Shown here piece after piece: positions 42,454 through 51,169 of a DNA stretch of 64,000 nucleotides. This stretch comes from Psychromonas sp. CD1 (GTDB taxonomy: Bacteria > Pseudomonadota > Gammaproteobacteria > Enterobacterales > Psychromonadaceae). Where the stretch lies: the NCBI RefSeq assembly GCF_002239585.1, contig NZ_NDFH01000003.1, positions 124,001 to 188,000 on the forward strand, given 5' to 3'. The notes below the pieces were generated by a model. It worked only from the letters and a program-made list of their open reading frames with translations, had not been told where the DNA came from and did no database searches. The translations under genes and the position numbers were made by a program. Within the stretch, counting starts at the first letter, position 1, and each line of letters starts with the position of its first letter.

Positions 42454-43677
42454 ATGCACAAAAAAAATAAAACCATTCCATATATATGGCTAGCTGGCTT
42501 AAGTATGCTTGGATTTTTAGCCACAGATATGTACCTTCCCGCATTCGATGTCATTCGTCAAGATTTAGGCACAAGCCAACAAATGATCGGTTGGTCCCTA
42601 ACCATTTTCCTATTTGGAATGGCAGGTGGACAACTTGTTTATGGACCTCTTAGTCAACGTTTTGGGAAAAAACTAATCTTATCCAGTAGTTTACTTGTTT
42701 TTAGTTTAGGTAGCATCATTTGTGCCCTTTCAACTCACATTGAATGGTTACTTTTAGGCCGTTTAATACAAGCACTTGGTGCTTGTGGTTCCACCATTAT
42801 TTGGCAATCTTATGTCATGGAAAAATATGATGCAAAGACATCACAACGTATTTTTGCAACGATTATGCCCTTAGTGGCCCTTTCTCCCGCTTTAGCACCT
42901 CTTTTAGGGGCGGTACTTGAAACGCATCTAGGGTGGCAAACCATTTTCTATACATTAATATTAATTGGTTCAATGTTAATGTTGCGCGCAAATTTAATTG
43001 ATTTTAGTATTCCACAAAAAACAAATGTCGCTAATACAGAAAATAAAAAAGAAAAAAGCGTAATTGAACAATACGTATATATTTTAAAATCAAAAAAATT
43101 CACCGGAAACATGCTCATTTATGCGACCTGTTCGGCAGCTTTTTTTGCATGGCTTACAGGCTCTCCTTTTGCGATGACCGCAATGGGATACTCCGGCACA
43201 GATATTGGGTTTAGTTACCTACCGCAAACTATCGCATTTATCATTGGTGGTTACACATGTCGTTCGTTCTTAAATAAATATGCATCTCAACAAATTTTAC
43301 CTTGGCTATTAAAACTCTTTATTGCTAGCGTGATCGTGATGTTTATTGTGGCGACTAAATTTACCAGCAATAGTATTATACCTTTGCTTATTCCAATGTG
43401 TTTTATGGCTATGGCCAATGGCGCCATTTATCCCATTGTAGCTAATAGAGCTCTTTCTGATTTTAGCGATAATAGTGCATCGGCTGCAGGTTTAATGAAT
43501 TTCTTACAAATGATGTTCTGTGTTGTTGCCAGTGGTATTGTTTCTGCATTAAGTGAATACGGTGTTGTAGCGATGACATCGGTGATGCTTGCACAAGCAA
43601 TACTTGTGATGATAGGTTACAGACTCATTGCAAAAACTAATAAAGCAGAAGTGCTTGAAATGAGTAAAGCGGTATAA
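42454..43677 (+). CDS. punC: Purine nucleoside transporter PunC (Bcr/CflA MFS)
   Basis: This 407-aa major facilitator has 12 predicted helices of the Bcr/CflA subgroup. The segment FLATDMYLPAFDVIRQDLGT at the N-terminus and GGQLVYGPLSQRFGKK (motif A, near residue 60) are characteristic. In E. coli PunC (YdhC) imports adenosine and other purine nucleosides under PunR control. Divergence from punR across a 106-bp shared promoter region makes that role likely, although Bcr/CflA drug exporters look similar. A perfect terminator follows. Confidence 0.88.
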   Translation: MHKKNKTIPYIWLAGLSMLGFLATDMYLPAFDVIRQDLGTSQQMIGWSLTIFLFGMAGGQLVYGPLSQRFGKKLILSSSLLVFSLGSIICALSTHIEWLLLGRLIQALGACGSTIIWQSYVMEKYDAKTSQRIFATIMPLVALSPALAPLLGAVLETHLGWQTIFYTLILIGSMLMLRANLIDFSIPQKTNVANTENKKEKSVIEQYVYILKSKKFTGNMLIYATCSAAFFAWLTGSPFAMTAMGYSGTDIGFSYLPQTIAFIIGGYTCRSFLNKYASQQILPWLLKLFIASVIVMFIVATKFTSNSIIPLLIPMCFMAMANGAIYPIVANRALSDFSDNSASAAGLMNFLQMMFCVVASGIVSALSEYGVVAMTSVMLAQAILVMIGYRLIAKTNKAEVLEMSKAV

Positions 43678-43686
43678 ATTTAATCG

Positions 43687-43724
43687 AATAAAAAAGGCGA
43701 AGTGAATACTTCGCCTTTTTTATT
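43687..43724. terminator. Bidirectional terminator, punC/darP
   Basis: A perfect 17-bp stem (43687-43703 with 43708-43724, loop GAAT) has a GGCGAAGT core and A-run/T-run flanks of six bases on both sides. It is a symmetrical intrinsic terminator between the convergent punC and darP genes. Confidence 0.93.
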
Positions 43725-43741
43725 TTAACGTTTGCAAATTA

Positions 43742-44248
43742 TTATAAGCATATTGGTTTTAAATAAAGAAATAAATCTTTGGCCGCCTTAGCTGGTTTTT
43801 CTGCTTTCTTCTCTTTGTTAGCTTGACGTACTAATTGACGTAATTTTTGGCGTTCAAGCTCTGGATATTTACTTATCAATTCATTAATTTTAGGATCTCC
43901 TTGTTCAATCAACTCATCGCGTAAAGATTCTAAATGTAGTACCGCATGCGTCAATTGTTGATGCTTATTGCTAAGCTTATCTAACATGAGATTAATAGCA
44001 TCACAATCTTCATTACGTAACACCTTTCCAATAAATTGGATTTGGCGACGTAAAGCCTCATGTTTGGTGCTAATTTTATGTGCAACTGAAATGGCATGAA
44101 ACAATAACTCACTTGCTGGAATTTGAGCCAGTTGTTTTTTATTGAGTGCAATCAGAGCATGTCCAATAAGCTTTAGTGATTCCGCTTCGCGTTTTATTTG
44201 TGTTTTGCTAATTTCATCATCACTTATGCTTTCAATTTTTTTATTCAT
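43742..44248 (-). CDS. darP: Ribosome biogenesis factor DarP (YjgA)
   Basis: This 168-aa, helical, highly charged protein (ISDDEISKTQIKREAESLKLIGHALIAL; LDKLSNKHQQLTHAVLHLESLRDELI; ELERQKLRQLVRQANKEKK) belongs to the YjgA/DarP family that helps late 50S assembly at the peptidyl-transferase centre. Its C-terminal basic helix is typical. It is divergent from pmbA, the arrangement found in E. coli and Vibrio. Confidence 0.92.
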   Translation of the reverse strand: MNKKIESISDDEISKTQIKREAESLKLIGHALIALNKKQLAQIPASELLFHAISVAHKISTKHEALRRQIQFIGKVLRNEDCDAINLMLDKLSNKHQQLTHAVLHLESLRDELIEQGDPKINELISKYPELERQKLRQLVRQANKEKKAEKPAKAAKDLFLYLKPICL

Positions 44249-44345
44249 AATAGTTTTGCCGTTACGTATTAATAGTGGGAATTATCTACATTATACGTGT
44301 ATTCTTTATCTTTCTAAATTTAAATTTTTCATTGGCAGATAAAAT

Positions 44346-45674
44346 ATGATTGAACAGAAAAAGCAACTTGAAAATGCGGTGCAAGATGCATTAATGATGG
44401 CTAAAAAATTAGGTGCAGATCAAGCGGAAGTAGCTCTTGGTAAAAGCTCTGGAATATCGGTAAATACTCGTTTAGGAGAAGTTGAAAACATAGAGTTTAA
44501 TCTTGATGGCGCAATGGGGATCAGTGTTTATGTGGGGCATTGTAAAGGTAGTGCCTCAACGGCAGATTTAAGTCCTGATGCGATTTTGTCGACGGTAAAA
44601 GCGGCCATTAATATTGCTAAATACACGAGTAAAGATACTTTTTCTGGATTGTTAGATCCAGACTTGTTAGAGCGCTCCGTTGAGGACTTAGACTTATATT
44701 ATCCAAGTCAACTCAATACTGAAGAATTACTTTCCATGGCAAAAGAATGTGAAGAGTTAGCATTAGATAGTGATCCTTTAATTGTCAATTCAGACGGTGC
44801 TTCTGTAAATAGCCACTCGAGTTTACGTGTTTATGGGAATAGTAATGATTTTTTAGAAAGTTATGCGAGTAGTCGGCATAGTTTAAGTTGTGTGTTAATC
44901 GCACAAAAAGGTGAAGAAATGCAACGCGATCATAGCTATACAAGCGATCGTGATATAAAAGATCTTTATTCTGCACAGTGGGTGGCAGAGGATGCCGTGA
45001 AACGTACGGTTGAGCGTTTAGGCGCTGTAAAATTGGCAACCCAAGAAACCCCTGTTATATTTTCACCCGAAGTAGCAAGTAGTTTGTTTGGTCATTTTGT
45101 GAGCGCCATTAGTGGCATGAATTTATATCGTAAATCCACATTTTTAGTGGATACTTTAGGTAAACAAATTTTCCCTAGTTGGATGAAAATAGAAGAAAAA
45201 CCGCATATTAAAAAAGGCATCGCGAGTTCTCCTTTTGATCAAGAAGGGGGGAAAACACAAGATGCTTTAATTGTAGAGCAAGGTGTTTTACAAACATATT
45301 TATTAACGGGATATGCGGCGCGAAAATTAAAAATGAAAAGTACCGGGCACTGTGGTGGTATTCATAATTGGTTTATTGCATCGAATTGTCATTTAGATTT
45401 GGCGGGGCTTTTTAAGGAAATGGGTACGGGACTGTTTGTTACTGAACTTATGGGGCAAGGAGTGAATATTGTGACGGGCGATTATTCTCGTGGTGCATCT
45501 GGTTTTTGGATAGAGAACGGTGTAATTGCTTATCCCGTTCATGAAATTACAATAGCGGGAAATTTACAACATATGTTCAAGAATATTGAAGCGATAGGTT
45601 GTGATGTAGATCCACGCAGTAGTTTAAAAACAGGCTCTATTTTAATGGGGAAAATGAAAGTGGCAGGGCTTTAA
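44346..45674 (+). CDS. pmbA: Metalloprotease subunit PmbA (TldE)
   Basis: PmbA/TldE pairs with TldD in a zinc protease that degrades unfolded peptides and matures microcin B17 and CcdA in E. coli. PmbA itself lacks the metal-binding HExxxH of TldD, and that motif is not present here, as expected. The 442-aa length is normal, with FNLDGAMGISVYVGHCKGSAS near residue 55 and the C-terminal ELMGQGVNIVTGDYSRGASGFW near 375. Its usual partner tldD is not in the window. A terminator hairpin follows about 100 bases downstream. Confidence 0.94.
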   Translation: MIEQKKQLENAVQDALMMAKKLGADQAEVALGKSSGISVNTRLGEVENIEFNLDGAMGISVYVGHCKGSASTADLSPDAILSTVKAAINIAKYTSKDTFSGLLDPDLLERSVEDLDLYYPSQLNTEELLSMAKECEELALDSDPLIVNSDGASVNSHSSLRVYGNSNDFLESYASSRHSLSCVLIAQKGEEMQRDHSYTSDRDIKDLYSAQWVAEDAVKRTVERLGAVKLATQETPVIFSPEVASSLFGHFVSAISGMNLYRKSTFLVDTLGKQIFPSWMKIEEKPHIKKGIASSPFDQEGGKTQDALIVEQGVLQTYLLTGYAARKLKMKSTGHCGGIHNWFIASNCHLDLAGLFKEMGTGLFVTELMGQGVNIVTGDYSRGASGFWIENGVIAYPVHEITIAGNLQHMFKNIEAIGCDVDPRSSLKTGSILMGKMKVAGL

Positions 45675-45777
45675 AAAAAGTTTTTAATGTTGTTTTCTCA
45701 AAGAGCGAGCACTGCTGCCAGCTATATTTTTAAGGTATCGCCTAAATTGTTAATTGTTATTCGCCAATGAATAGTTT

Positions 45778-45818
45778 AAATGAACGAGAAGTTAATTTTT
45801 CTATCCGTTCATTTTTTT
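45778..45818 (+). terminator. pmbA terminator
   Basis: AAATGAACG (45778-45786) pairs with CGTTCATTT (45806-45814), extended by an inner AGAA/TTCT pairing with a three-base bulge, and a run of seven T (45812-45818) completes an intrinsic terminator. It lies 15 bases before the inverted repeat that precedes rlpA, so rlpA needs its own promoter. Confidence 0.78.
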
Positions 45819-45833
45819 GGCTGGAAAAGTAAG

Positions 45834-45905
45834 ACTCGCACTAGATAATGAAATTTTAGTAGAATTATTGCTTTTTTGTCACAATAAACGCGTGGGGATA
45901 TTGAT
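45834..45905 (+). repeat. 72-bp perfect inverted repeat flanking rlpA, left copy
   Basis: Bases 45834-45905 are the exact reverse complement of 46648-46719, all 72 positions. This copy ends at the base before the rlpA ATG and supplies its ribosome-binding site (GTGGGGATATTGAT). It is a reverse copy of the rlpA 3' end (last 13 codons with stop) plus 31 bases of downstream DNA. The segment between the copies is 742 bp. Confidence 0.98.
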
Positions 45906-46688
45906 ATGAGATTTTTAAATATTTTAATCCTTTGTATTAGCATACTACTACTGAGTGCATGTAGTAGTGGTCGCTATGCTATCAGCGATGATCATGCACC
46001 AAGTAATGCATCTATCCCTCCCTTAACGCATATGTCTAATGTATCTCCCCGCTATGAACCCTACTCGCGAGGAGGTAATAGTGATTATACGGTGCGTGGT
46101 ATTGATTATAAAGTATTAAGGGATATTACTAGCTTTACTGAAAAGGGAAATGCATCTTGGTACGGAAAAAAGTTTCACGGTCACCTCACCTCTAATGGTG
46201 AACGTTATGATATGTTTGCTATGAGTGGCGCACATAAAAATCTTCCGATCCCTAGTTATGTCGAAGTTACTAATTTAAAAAACAAGAAAACGATCATTGT
46301 CCGTATTAATGATCGTGGGCCTTTTCATCCTGATCGCATCATTGATCTTTCTTATGTGGCAGCGAAAAAACTCGATATGCTTACATCTGGCACAACGCCA
46401 GTTGAAATAAAATTATTACATTTCACAAAAAAAAATGACGTTATTAAAACACCAGCATCAAGTACAAAATTCTATATACAGTATCTTGTTACCTCGCAGT
46501 ATTCTAAAGCAAAAAATATCGATAGTGTATTAAGTGAAAAATATAATGTTGCTTCCTACTTTGATAAAAAAGGAAATAACTACCGATTGCGTTTAGGTCC
46601 TCTACAAAATAAAGATAAAACAGAGCAGCTACTGAGTAAAATACAACATCAATATCCCCACGCGTTTATTGTGACAAAAAAGCAATAA
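45906..46688 (+). CDS. rlpA: Septal-ring lytic transglycosylase-like lipoprotein RlpA
   Basis: RlpA is an outer-membrane lipoprotein that binds denuded glycan strands at the septum and in some species cleaves them. The 260-aa protein has a lipoprotein signal with lipobox LSAC (Cys19) followed by SSG, a double-psi beta-barrel (GNASWYGKKFHGHLTSNGE near residue 75; NDRGPFHPDRIIDLS near 135) and a C-terminal SPOR domain (about 185-260) ending PHAFIVTKKQ. In E. coli it follows mrdA-mrdB in the same direction; here it points toward mrdA and lies inside a 72-bp perfect inverted repeat. Its last 13 codons are part of the right copy, so both orientations of the segment would encode the same protein. 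Confidence 0.94.
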   Translation: MRFLNILILCISILLLSACSSGRYAISDDHAPSNASIPPLTHMSNVSPRYEPYSRGGNSDYTVRGIDYKVLRDITSFTEKGNASWYGKKFHGHLTSNGERYDMFAMSGAHKNLPIPSYVEVTNLKNKKTIIVRINDRGPFHPDRIIDLSYVAAKKLDMLTSGTTPVEIKLLHFTKKNDVIKTPASSTKFYIQYLVTSQYSKAKNIDSVLSEKYNVASYFDKKGNNYRLRLGPLQNKDKTEQLLSKIQHQYPHAFIVTKKQ

Positions 46689-46719
46689 TTCTACTAAAAT
46701 TTCATTATCTAGTGCGAGT
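46648..46719 (-). repeat. 72-bp perfect inverted repeat flanking rlpA, right copy
   Basis: This is the partner of the left copy. It covers the last 41 bases of rlpA, including the TAA stop, and the first 31 bases after it. It is probably the ancestral copy, since the coding end PHAFIVTKKQ fits a natural SPOR-domain C-terminus. Between it and mrdA (46720-46787) I see only a weak GTAAAAA/TTTTTAC palindrome. Confidence 0.98.
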
Positions 46720-46787
46720 GATCAATATGACAACGGGTAAAAATGTTTTTACTTGAAGGTATATTAAGCATATTAAAATTTAAACCC

Positions 46788-48659
46788 TTACAAAGAGATT
46801 ACTGGAGGTGGATGAGAAAAATATTCATCAAATAATTTACGGATAACAGGTGCCGCTTGGCTACTACCACCTCCCGCATTTTCCAAAACTACGATAGCAA
46901 CTATTTCTGGTGATTCAAAGGGAGCAAAAGCGATAAAGATAGCATTATCTCTATGTCGCTCTGCTATCTTACTGGCATCATAGCGTTCTTTTTCTTTTAT
47001 ACTTACAATTTGTGCTGTCCCTGATTTTCCTGCAACAGTATACGAAACGCCAGTAAACGCTCGATGTGCGGTACCTATGCGTTTACTGGTAACAGATTGC
47101 ATTGCATTGAGCACGATATCCCAATATTTTTCATTTTTTAATACAAGAGGCTCTTGTATGTTTTGTATAGTTTTAAACGTACCTGAATCGGATAAAATAG
47201 AGCGTAATATCGTTGGTTCAATGACGTTACCGCGACGCGCCAAAATAGCAGTGGCTTTAGCAAGCTGAATTGGTGTTGATGTCCAGTAACCTTGTCCGAT
47301 ACCAATTGAAATAGTATCACCATCATACCAAGGTGCTTTATAGCGTTCTTTTTTCCACTCTCTTGAGGGCATAATAGCTTTGGTTTCTTCACCAATATCT
47401 AGGCCACTGTAATCACCGAAGCCAAATTTACGCATAAAGGGAGAAATTCTATCAATACCTAATTTATACGCTGCCTTATAAAAAAATGTATCGCAACTTT
47501 GTTCAATGGCTAAATTAACATTGACCATTCCGTGTCCCCATCGATTCCAATCACGAAAACGACGTTTTGAACCCGGTACTATCCACCAACCAGGATCGTA
47601 AATTTGACTATGTTCAGTGATCACATTTTCGTTTAAGGCTAATAATGCCATTTCTGGTTTAATAGTAGATGCAGGGGAATAACGTCCTTGGGTTGCCCTG
47701 TTAATTAAAGGGCGATCTTTTGACTCCAATAAGGCTTTATATTTTTTATAACTGATACCTTGCACAAAAAGATTGGGATCATAAGTGGGACTTGAGATTA
47801 AGCTTAAAACACCACCCGTTTTAGCGTTAAGAATAACGATGCTGCCTCGGTATCCTGTTAATAACTCTTGTGCTTTTAGTTGTAATTTTACGTCTAAATT
47901 TAATTTTATATCTTTCCCAGATATAGGGGGGATATAGTTTAATGTGCGGATAACTTTCCCCCAACTATCCACCTCTACTTGACGGCGACCAGGCTTACCA
48001 TGTAATAAGTCTTCATAATATTTTTCAATGCCTAGTTTGCCAATATAATGTGTACCTCGATAAAGTGAACGTTTACCTTGATTTTTAATACGTTGTATAT
48101 CTTTACTGTTTATTTTTGCAATGTAACCGAGTACATGTGTAAAAGTATCACCAAAAGGATAGTAGCGTTTAAGGGTTGCGTTAATAGAGAAACCTTGATA
48201 TTTAAATTGGTTAACGGTGAATAACGCGACTTGTTTTTGGCTGAGCTGATCTTTTATTTCAATACTTTTAAAGGAACGAGAGTAATAATTTTTACTTTTA
48301 AATGTTTGTAATTCTTCATCGGTAATGGAAAGTAACTTTTGTAAGTCTTTTAAGTTTTCTTTTAGATTTATGGTGTTTCGGACAATCACCCTGAGGCTAT
48401 AAATAGGACGATTTTCAGCTAAAATAATACCGTTTCTATCGTAAATGAGTCCTCGAGTTGGGGGGACTATTTGTACACTGATACGATTATCATTCGAGCG
48501 AGTCTTATATTTTTTAAAAGAAGTAATTTGTAGATAATAAAGATTGCTAACTAATATGGCGAGTAAAATAACAATACAGATAAAGACTAATATAGAGCGT
48601 CGCATAAAAAGAGATGATTCAGCCGAATGGTTTCTGATATTTGCGTGTTTTTTGGGCAC
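46788..48659 (-). CDS. mrdA: Penicillin-binding protein 2 (elongasome transpeptidase)
   Basis: PBP2 is the class B transpeptidase of lateral wall growth, working with RodA, MreBCD and RodZ. At 623 aa it has a membrane anchor (about residues 20-42, SILVFICIVILLAILVSNLY), a pedestal domain with RGLIYDRNGIILAENRP, and the transpeptidase domain: active-site SPASTIKP (STIK) near residue 330, SCDTFFY near 382 and KSGTAQ near 545. It is the last gene of rsfS-rlmH-mrdA with gaps of two bases or overlaps. The expected next gene, rodA (mrdB), is absent, and convergent rlpA follows instead. Confidence 0.96.
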   Translation of the reverse strand: MPKKHANIRNHSAESSLFMRRSILVFICIVILLAILVSNLYYLQITSFKKYKTRSNDNRISVQIVPPTRGLIYDRNGIILAENRPIYSLRVIVRNTINLKENLKDLQKLLSITDEELQTFKSKNYYSRSFKSIEIKDQLSQKQVALFTVNQFKYQGFSINATLKRYYPFGDTFTHVLGYIAKINSKDIQRIKNQGKRSLYRGTHYIGKLGIEKYYEDLLHGKPGRRQVEVDSWGKVIRTLNYIPPISGKDIKLNLDVKLQLKAQELLTGYRGSIVILNAKTGGVLSLISSPTYDPNLFVQGISYKKYKALLESKDRPLINRATQGRYSPASTIKPEMALLALNENVITEHSQIYDPGWWIVPGSKRRFRDWNRWGHGMVNVNLAIEQSCDTFFYKAAYKLGIDRISPFMRKFGFGDYSGLDIGEETKAIMPSREWKKERYKAPWYDGDTISIGIGQGYWTSTPIQLAKATAILARRGNVIEPTILRSILSDSGTFKTIQNIQEPLVLKNEKYWDIVLNAMQSVTSKRIGTAHRAFTGVSYTVAGKSGTAQIVSIKEKERYDASKIAERHRDNAIFIAFAPFESPEIVAIVVLENAGGGSSQAAPVIRKLFDEYFSHPPPVISL

Positions 48660-48661
48660 GG

Positions 48662-49132
48662 TTACTCTCGGTGGTAGGGGTGATTAATTGTCAGAGTATA
48701 AGCTCGATATAAACTTTCAGCTGTAATAACTCTTACCAGAGGATGAGGCAGAGTCAGAGTTGAAAGTGACCAACGTTGTTCTGCTTTAGCAATACATTCA
48801 GGTGCAAGGCCTTCGGGGCCTCCAATCAGTAAACTAATATTACGCCCGTCTAGTTTCCATTTTCGCATTTCAGTTGCCAGTTGCTCTGTTGTCCACGAGT
48901 TACCTGTAACCTCTAAGGTAATTATTTTATTCCCTTTAGGGATTGCCGCGAGAGTAAGCTGACCTTCTTTTTTCAAGATGCGCTTTATATCTGCATTTTT
49001 ACCACGTTTCCCCGGCTGGATCTCAACTAATTCTAGTTGCATCTCCTTAGGGAAACGTCGTGCATATTCTTGATATCCTTTTTCAATCCAGTCTGGCATT
49101 TTTGTGCCCACAGCGATCAACTGAATTCTCAT
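48662..49132 (-). CDS. rlmH: 23S rRNA pseudouridine-1915 N3-methyltransferase
   Basis: RlmH (YbeA) methylates N3 of pseudouridine 1915 in 23S rRNA on assembled ribosomes. The 156-aa SPOUT protein shows the SAM-binding knot region [14 protein letters not shown] near residue 100 and a conserved C-terminus ([20 protein letters not shown] broken by the family motif, ending NHPYHRE). Its ATG overlaps the rsfS stop by one base. Confidence 0.97.
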   Translation of the reverse strand: MRIQLIAVGTKMPDWIEKGYQEYARRFPKEMQLELVEIQPGKRGKNADIKRILKKEGQLTLAAIPKGNKIITLEVTGNSWTTEQLATEMRKWKLDGRNISLLIGGPEGLAPECIAKAEQRWSLSTLTLPHPLVRVITAESLYRAYTLTINHPYHRE

Positions 49133-49458
49133 TAAGCAGAGTATCCCCAGAGTGTTTCTAAATCATAAAACTGACGCGTTTCATCTTGCATAACATGAAT
49201 AACAACATTAAATAAGTCTACTAATACCCATTTACTGTCTTCTAAGCCTTCAACACCTAAAGGAGCTTCGCCTTTACGTTTTGCTGCGAGTGCTGTTTGC
49301 TCTGCAATAGAACGAACATGACGTTTTGAATTGCCCGTACAAATAATCATTGTATCAGTAACATCAGATGTACCGGATACATCTATTACGATGATATCTT
49401 TAGCTTTCATATCTTCAAGTTGTTCAAGTACGAATTCTTTTAATTGTTGGTCTTGCAA
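49132..49458 (-). CDS. rsfS: Ribosomal silencing factor RsfS
   Basis: RsfS (YbeB/Iojap) binds L14 on the 50S subunit and blocks joining of subunits in starvation. The 108-aa length is normal, with [18 protein letters not shown] at residues 18-35, [20 protein letters not shown] near 68 and the C-terminal FYDLETLWG. It is the first gene of the operon, and the promoter should lie in the 311-bp gap shared with mraZ. Confidence 0.97.
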   Translation of the reverse strand: MQDQQLKEFVLEQLEDMKAKDIIVIDVSGTSDVTDTMIICTGNSKRHVRSIAEQTALAAKRKGEAPLGVEGLEDSKWVLVDLFNVVIHVMQDETRQFYDLETLWGYSA

Positions 49459-49769
49459 AGGATATTCCTTTAAAAATTAGAGTTAAAAATCATATAGCGA
49501 ATAAGTATAACATGCACAAGGATGAGTAACACGCTAGTTGATAATAAATTCACCTTTTTCATGAGAAATCAAGTGCTATATAGCATAAAAATTAAGTGTA
49601 AAATGCCATTTTTACTGGAAGCGTGATGAAAGTCATTAAAATAACAGATACATTACTTGCAAAATAAGCATTATTTATTAAAATTGTCTAAAAAGTGGGG
49701 GGAAGTGGTGTAAAGTGGATCTTTTCTCAATGAATGTGTACTTTAACTCATTAGATTGGATTTTAAACG
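49459..49769. other. Divergent control region rsfS / mraZ (311 bp)
   Basis: This non-coding, AT-rich stretch lies between the divergent rsfS operon and the mraZ-led dcw cluster. It must hold both promoters. The only site I can define is the MraZ operator near its right end; I see no small gene or stable hairpin. Confidence 0.7.
49694..49718 (+). promoter_or_regulatory. MraZ operator: three AGTGG repeats at 10-bp spacing
   Basis: AGTGG occurs at 49694, 49704 and 49714, exactly one helical turn apart, about 50 bp before the mraZ start. MraZ binds TGGGN-type direct repeats with this 10-bp period upstream of its own gene to regulate the dcw operon. The first site has the full GTGGG form; the other two are GTGGT and GTGGA. 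Confidence 0.85.
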
Positions 49770-50228
49770 ATGTTACGTGGTGCAAGTGCAATTAATATAG
49801 ATAATAAAGGTCGACTTGCGATCCCTATTCGGTATCGGGATGAATTGATGCAAATGTGCCAAGGTCAATTTGTATGTACCATTGATTTACAATCACCTTG
49901 TTTATTATTATACCCCTTAAATGAATGGTTATTAATAGAAAAAAAGCTGAGTGGATTATCAAGTACAGATCCTCAACAGCGACGATTACAGCGTTTGATA
50001 TTAGGTTATGCAAGTGAAAGTGAATTAGATAAAGGTGGGCGTACATTAATAGCGCCCATTTTACGAGCGCATGCAAAATTAGAAAAAAAAGTAATGTTGG
50101 TAGGACAACTTAATAAATTTGAATTGTGGGACGAAGCTTTATGGCAAGAGCAGGTGCAGCAAGATTTATTGTTGGGTCTTCCCACAGGTGATCAATTAAC
50201 AGAAAGTTTACAAGGGTTTACATTGTAA
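49770..50228 (+). CDS. mraZ: Transcriptional regulator MraZ
   Basis: MraZ is a ring-forming AbrB-fold DNA-binding protein that regulates the dcw cluster and, by binding RsmH, ties division-gene expression to wall synthesis. The 152-aa protein has two SpoVT/AbrB-like halves, with [19 protein letters not shown] at residues 8-26 and [20 protein letters not shown] near 88. Three operator repeats lie upstream. Its stop overlaps the rsmH start (TAATG). Confidence 0.97.
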   Translation: MLRGASAINIDNKGRLAIPIRYRDELMQMCQGQFVCTIDLQSPCLLLYPLNEWLLIEKKLSGLSSTDPQQRRLQRLILGYASESELDKGGRTLIAPILRAHAKLEKKVMLVGQLNKFELWDEALWQEQVQQDLLLGLPTGDQLTESLQGFTL

Positions 50229-51169
50229 TGGTTGAACATATAACAGTATTGCTAGATGAAGCAGTAAATGGCTTAGCAATAAAAAAAGATGGTATTTATA
50301 TCGATGCGACCTTTGGTCGAGGCGGACATTCACGCCACATTTTACAACAATTAGGCCCACAAGGCCGTTTGATTGCGATCGATAGAGATCCTCGAGCGAT
50401 GGCGACTGCTGAGTTGTTAATGCAAGAAGACGCTCGATTCTCGATTATTCGTGGCCCCTTTTCATGTATTGCAGAATACGTTAAAGAATTAGATTTAAAC
50501 GGGAAAATTGATGGTGTTTTACTCGATTTAGGTGTTTCTTCGCCTCAACTCGATGATGCTGCTCGCGGTTTTAGTTTTATGCGAGATGGTCCTTTGGACA
50601 TGCGTATGGATCCAACGACAGGCATTAGTGCTGCGCAATGGTTAGCGAAAGCAGATGTCGATGATATCGGTTGGGTGTTGAAAACCTTTGGAGAAGAAAA
50701 GTTTGCTTATCGTATTGCACGCGCCATTGTCGCTGATAGAGAAGCAACACCTTTTTTGCGCACGTTAGATCTCGCAAATTTAATTTCACGTTTATGTCCA
50801 AAAAGAGAGAAAAAGAAACATCCTGCTACGCGTAGTTTTCAAGCTATTCGTATTTATATAAATAGTGAACTTGAAGAGATCCATAAAGTCTTAGAGGGTG
50901 CGTTAGATATTTTAGCTTTGGATGGAAGACTATCAGTGATTAGTTTTCATTCATTAGAAGATCGAATCGTAAAACGCTTTATACGTAAGCAGGAAAAAGG
51001 TCGTGAATATCCTGCAGGCTTACCATTAACAGATGCACAGATGCAATCAGGAAAAACAATGAAATCTCAAGGTAAAGCAATAAAACCAAGTGCGGATGAA
51101 ATAGAAAAAAATAAACGTTCACGTAGTTCTGTATTACGTGTTGCAAAAAAAATAGCCCAACCAGAGTGA
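50228..51169 (+). CDS. rsmH: 16S rRNA m4C1402 N4-methyltransferase
   Basis: RsmH (MraW) methylates N4 of C1402 in the P site of 16S rRNA with SAM. The 313-aa length is normal. Motifs are [16 protein letters not shown] near residue 25, [16 protein letters not shown] near 97, [17 protein letters not shown] near 115 and [16 protein letters not shown] near 237. The stop overlaps the GTG of the ftsL remnant (GTGA). Confidence 0.97.
   Translation: MVEHITVLLDEAVNGLAIKKDGIYIDATFGRGGHSRHILQQLGPQGRLIAIDRDPRAMATAELLMQEDARFSIIRGPFSCIAEYVKELDLNGKIDGVLLDLGVSSPQLDDAARGFSFMRDGPLDMRMDPTTGISAAQWLAKADVDDIGWVLKTFGEEKFAYRIARAIVADREATPFLRTLDLANLISRLCPKREKKKHPATRSFQAIRIYINSELEEIHKVLEGALDILALDGRLSVISFHSLEDRIVKRFIRKQEKGREYPAGLPLTDAQMQSGKTMKSQGKAIKPSADEIEKNKRSRSSVLRVAKKIAQPE

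Noticed and set aside
45820-46720. Site-specific recombinase (Hin-type) inversion system or IS remnant at rlpA
   Set aside because: No recombinase or transposase gene and no short hix-like sites; the repeat is a copy of the rlpA end itself, so general recombination or template switching is more likely.
49681-49720. Sigma-70 promoter of mraZ (TTGTCT with TAAAGT)
   Set aside because: The spacing is about 21 bp, too long for a confident call; only the MraZ repeats are reported.
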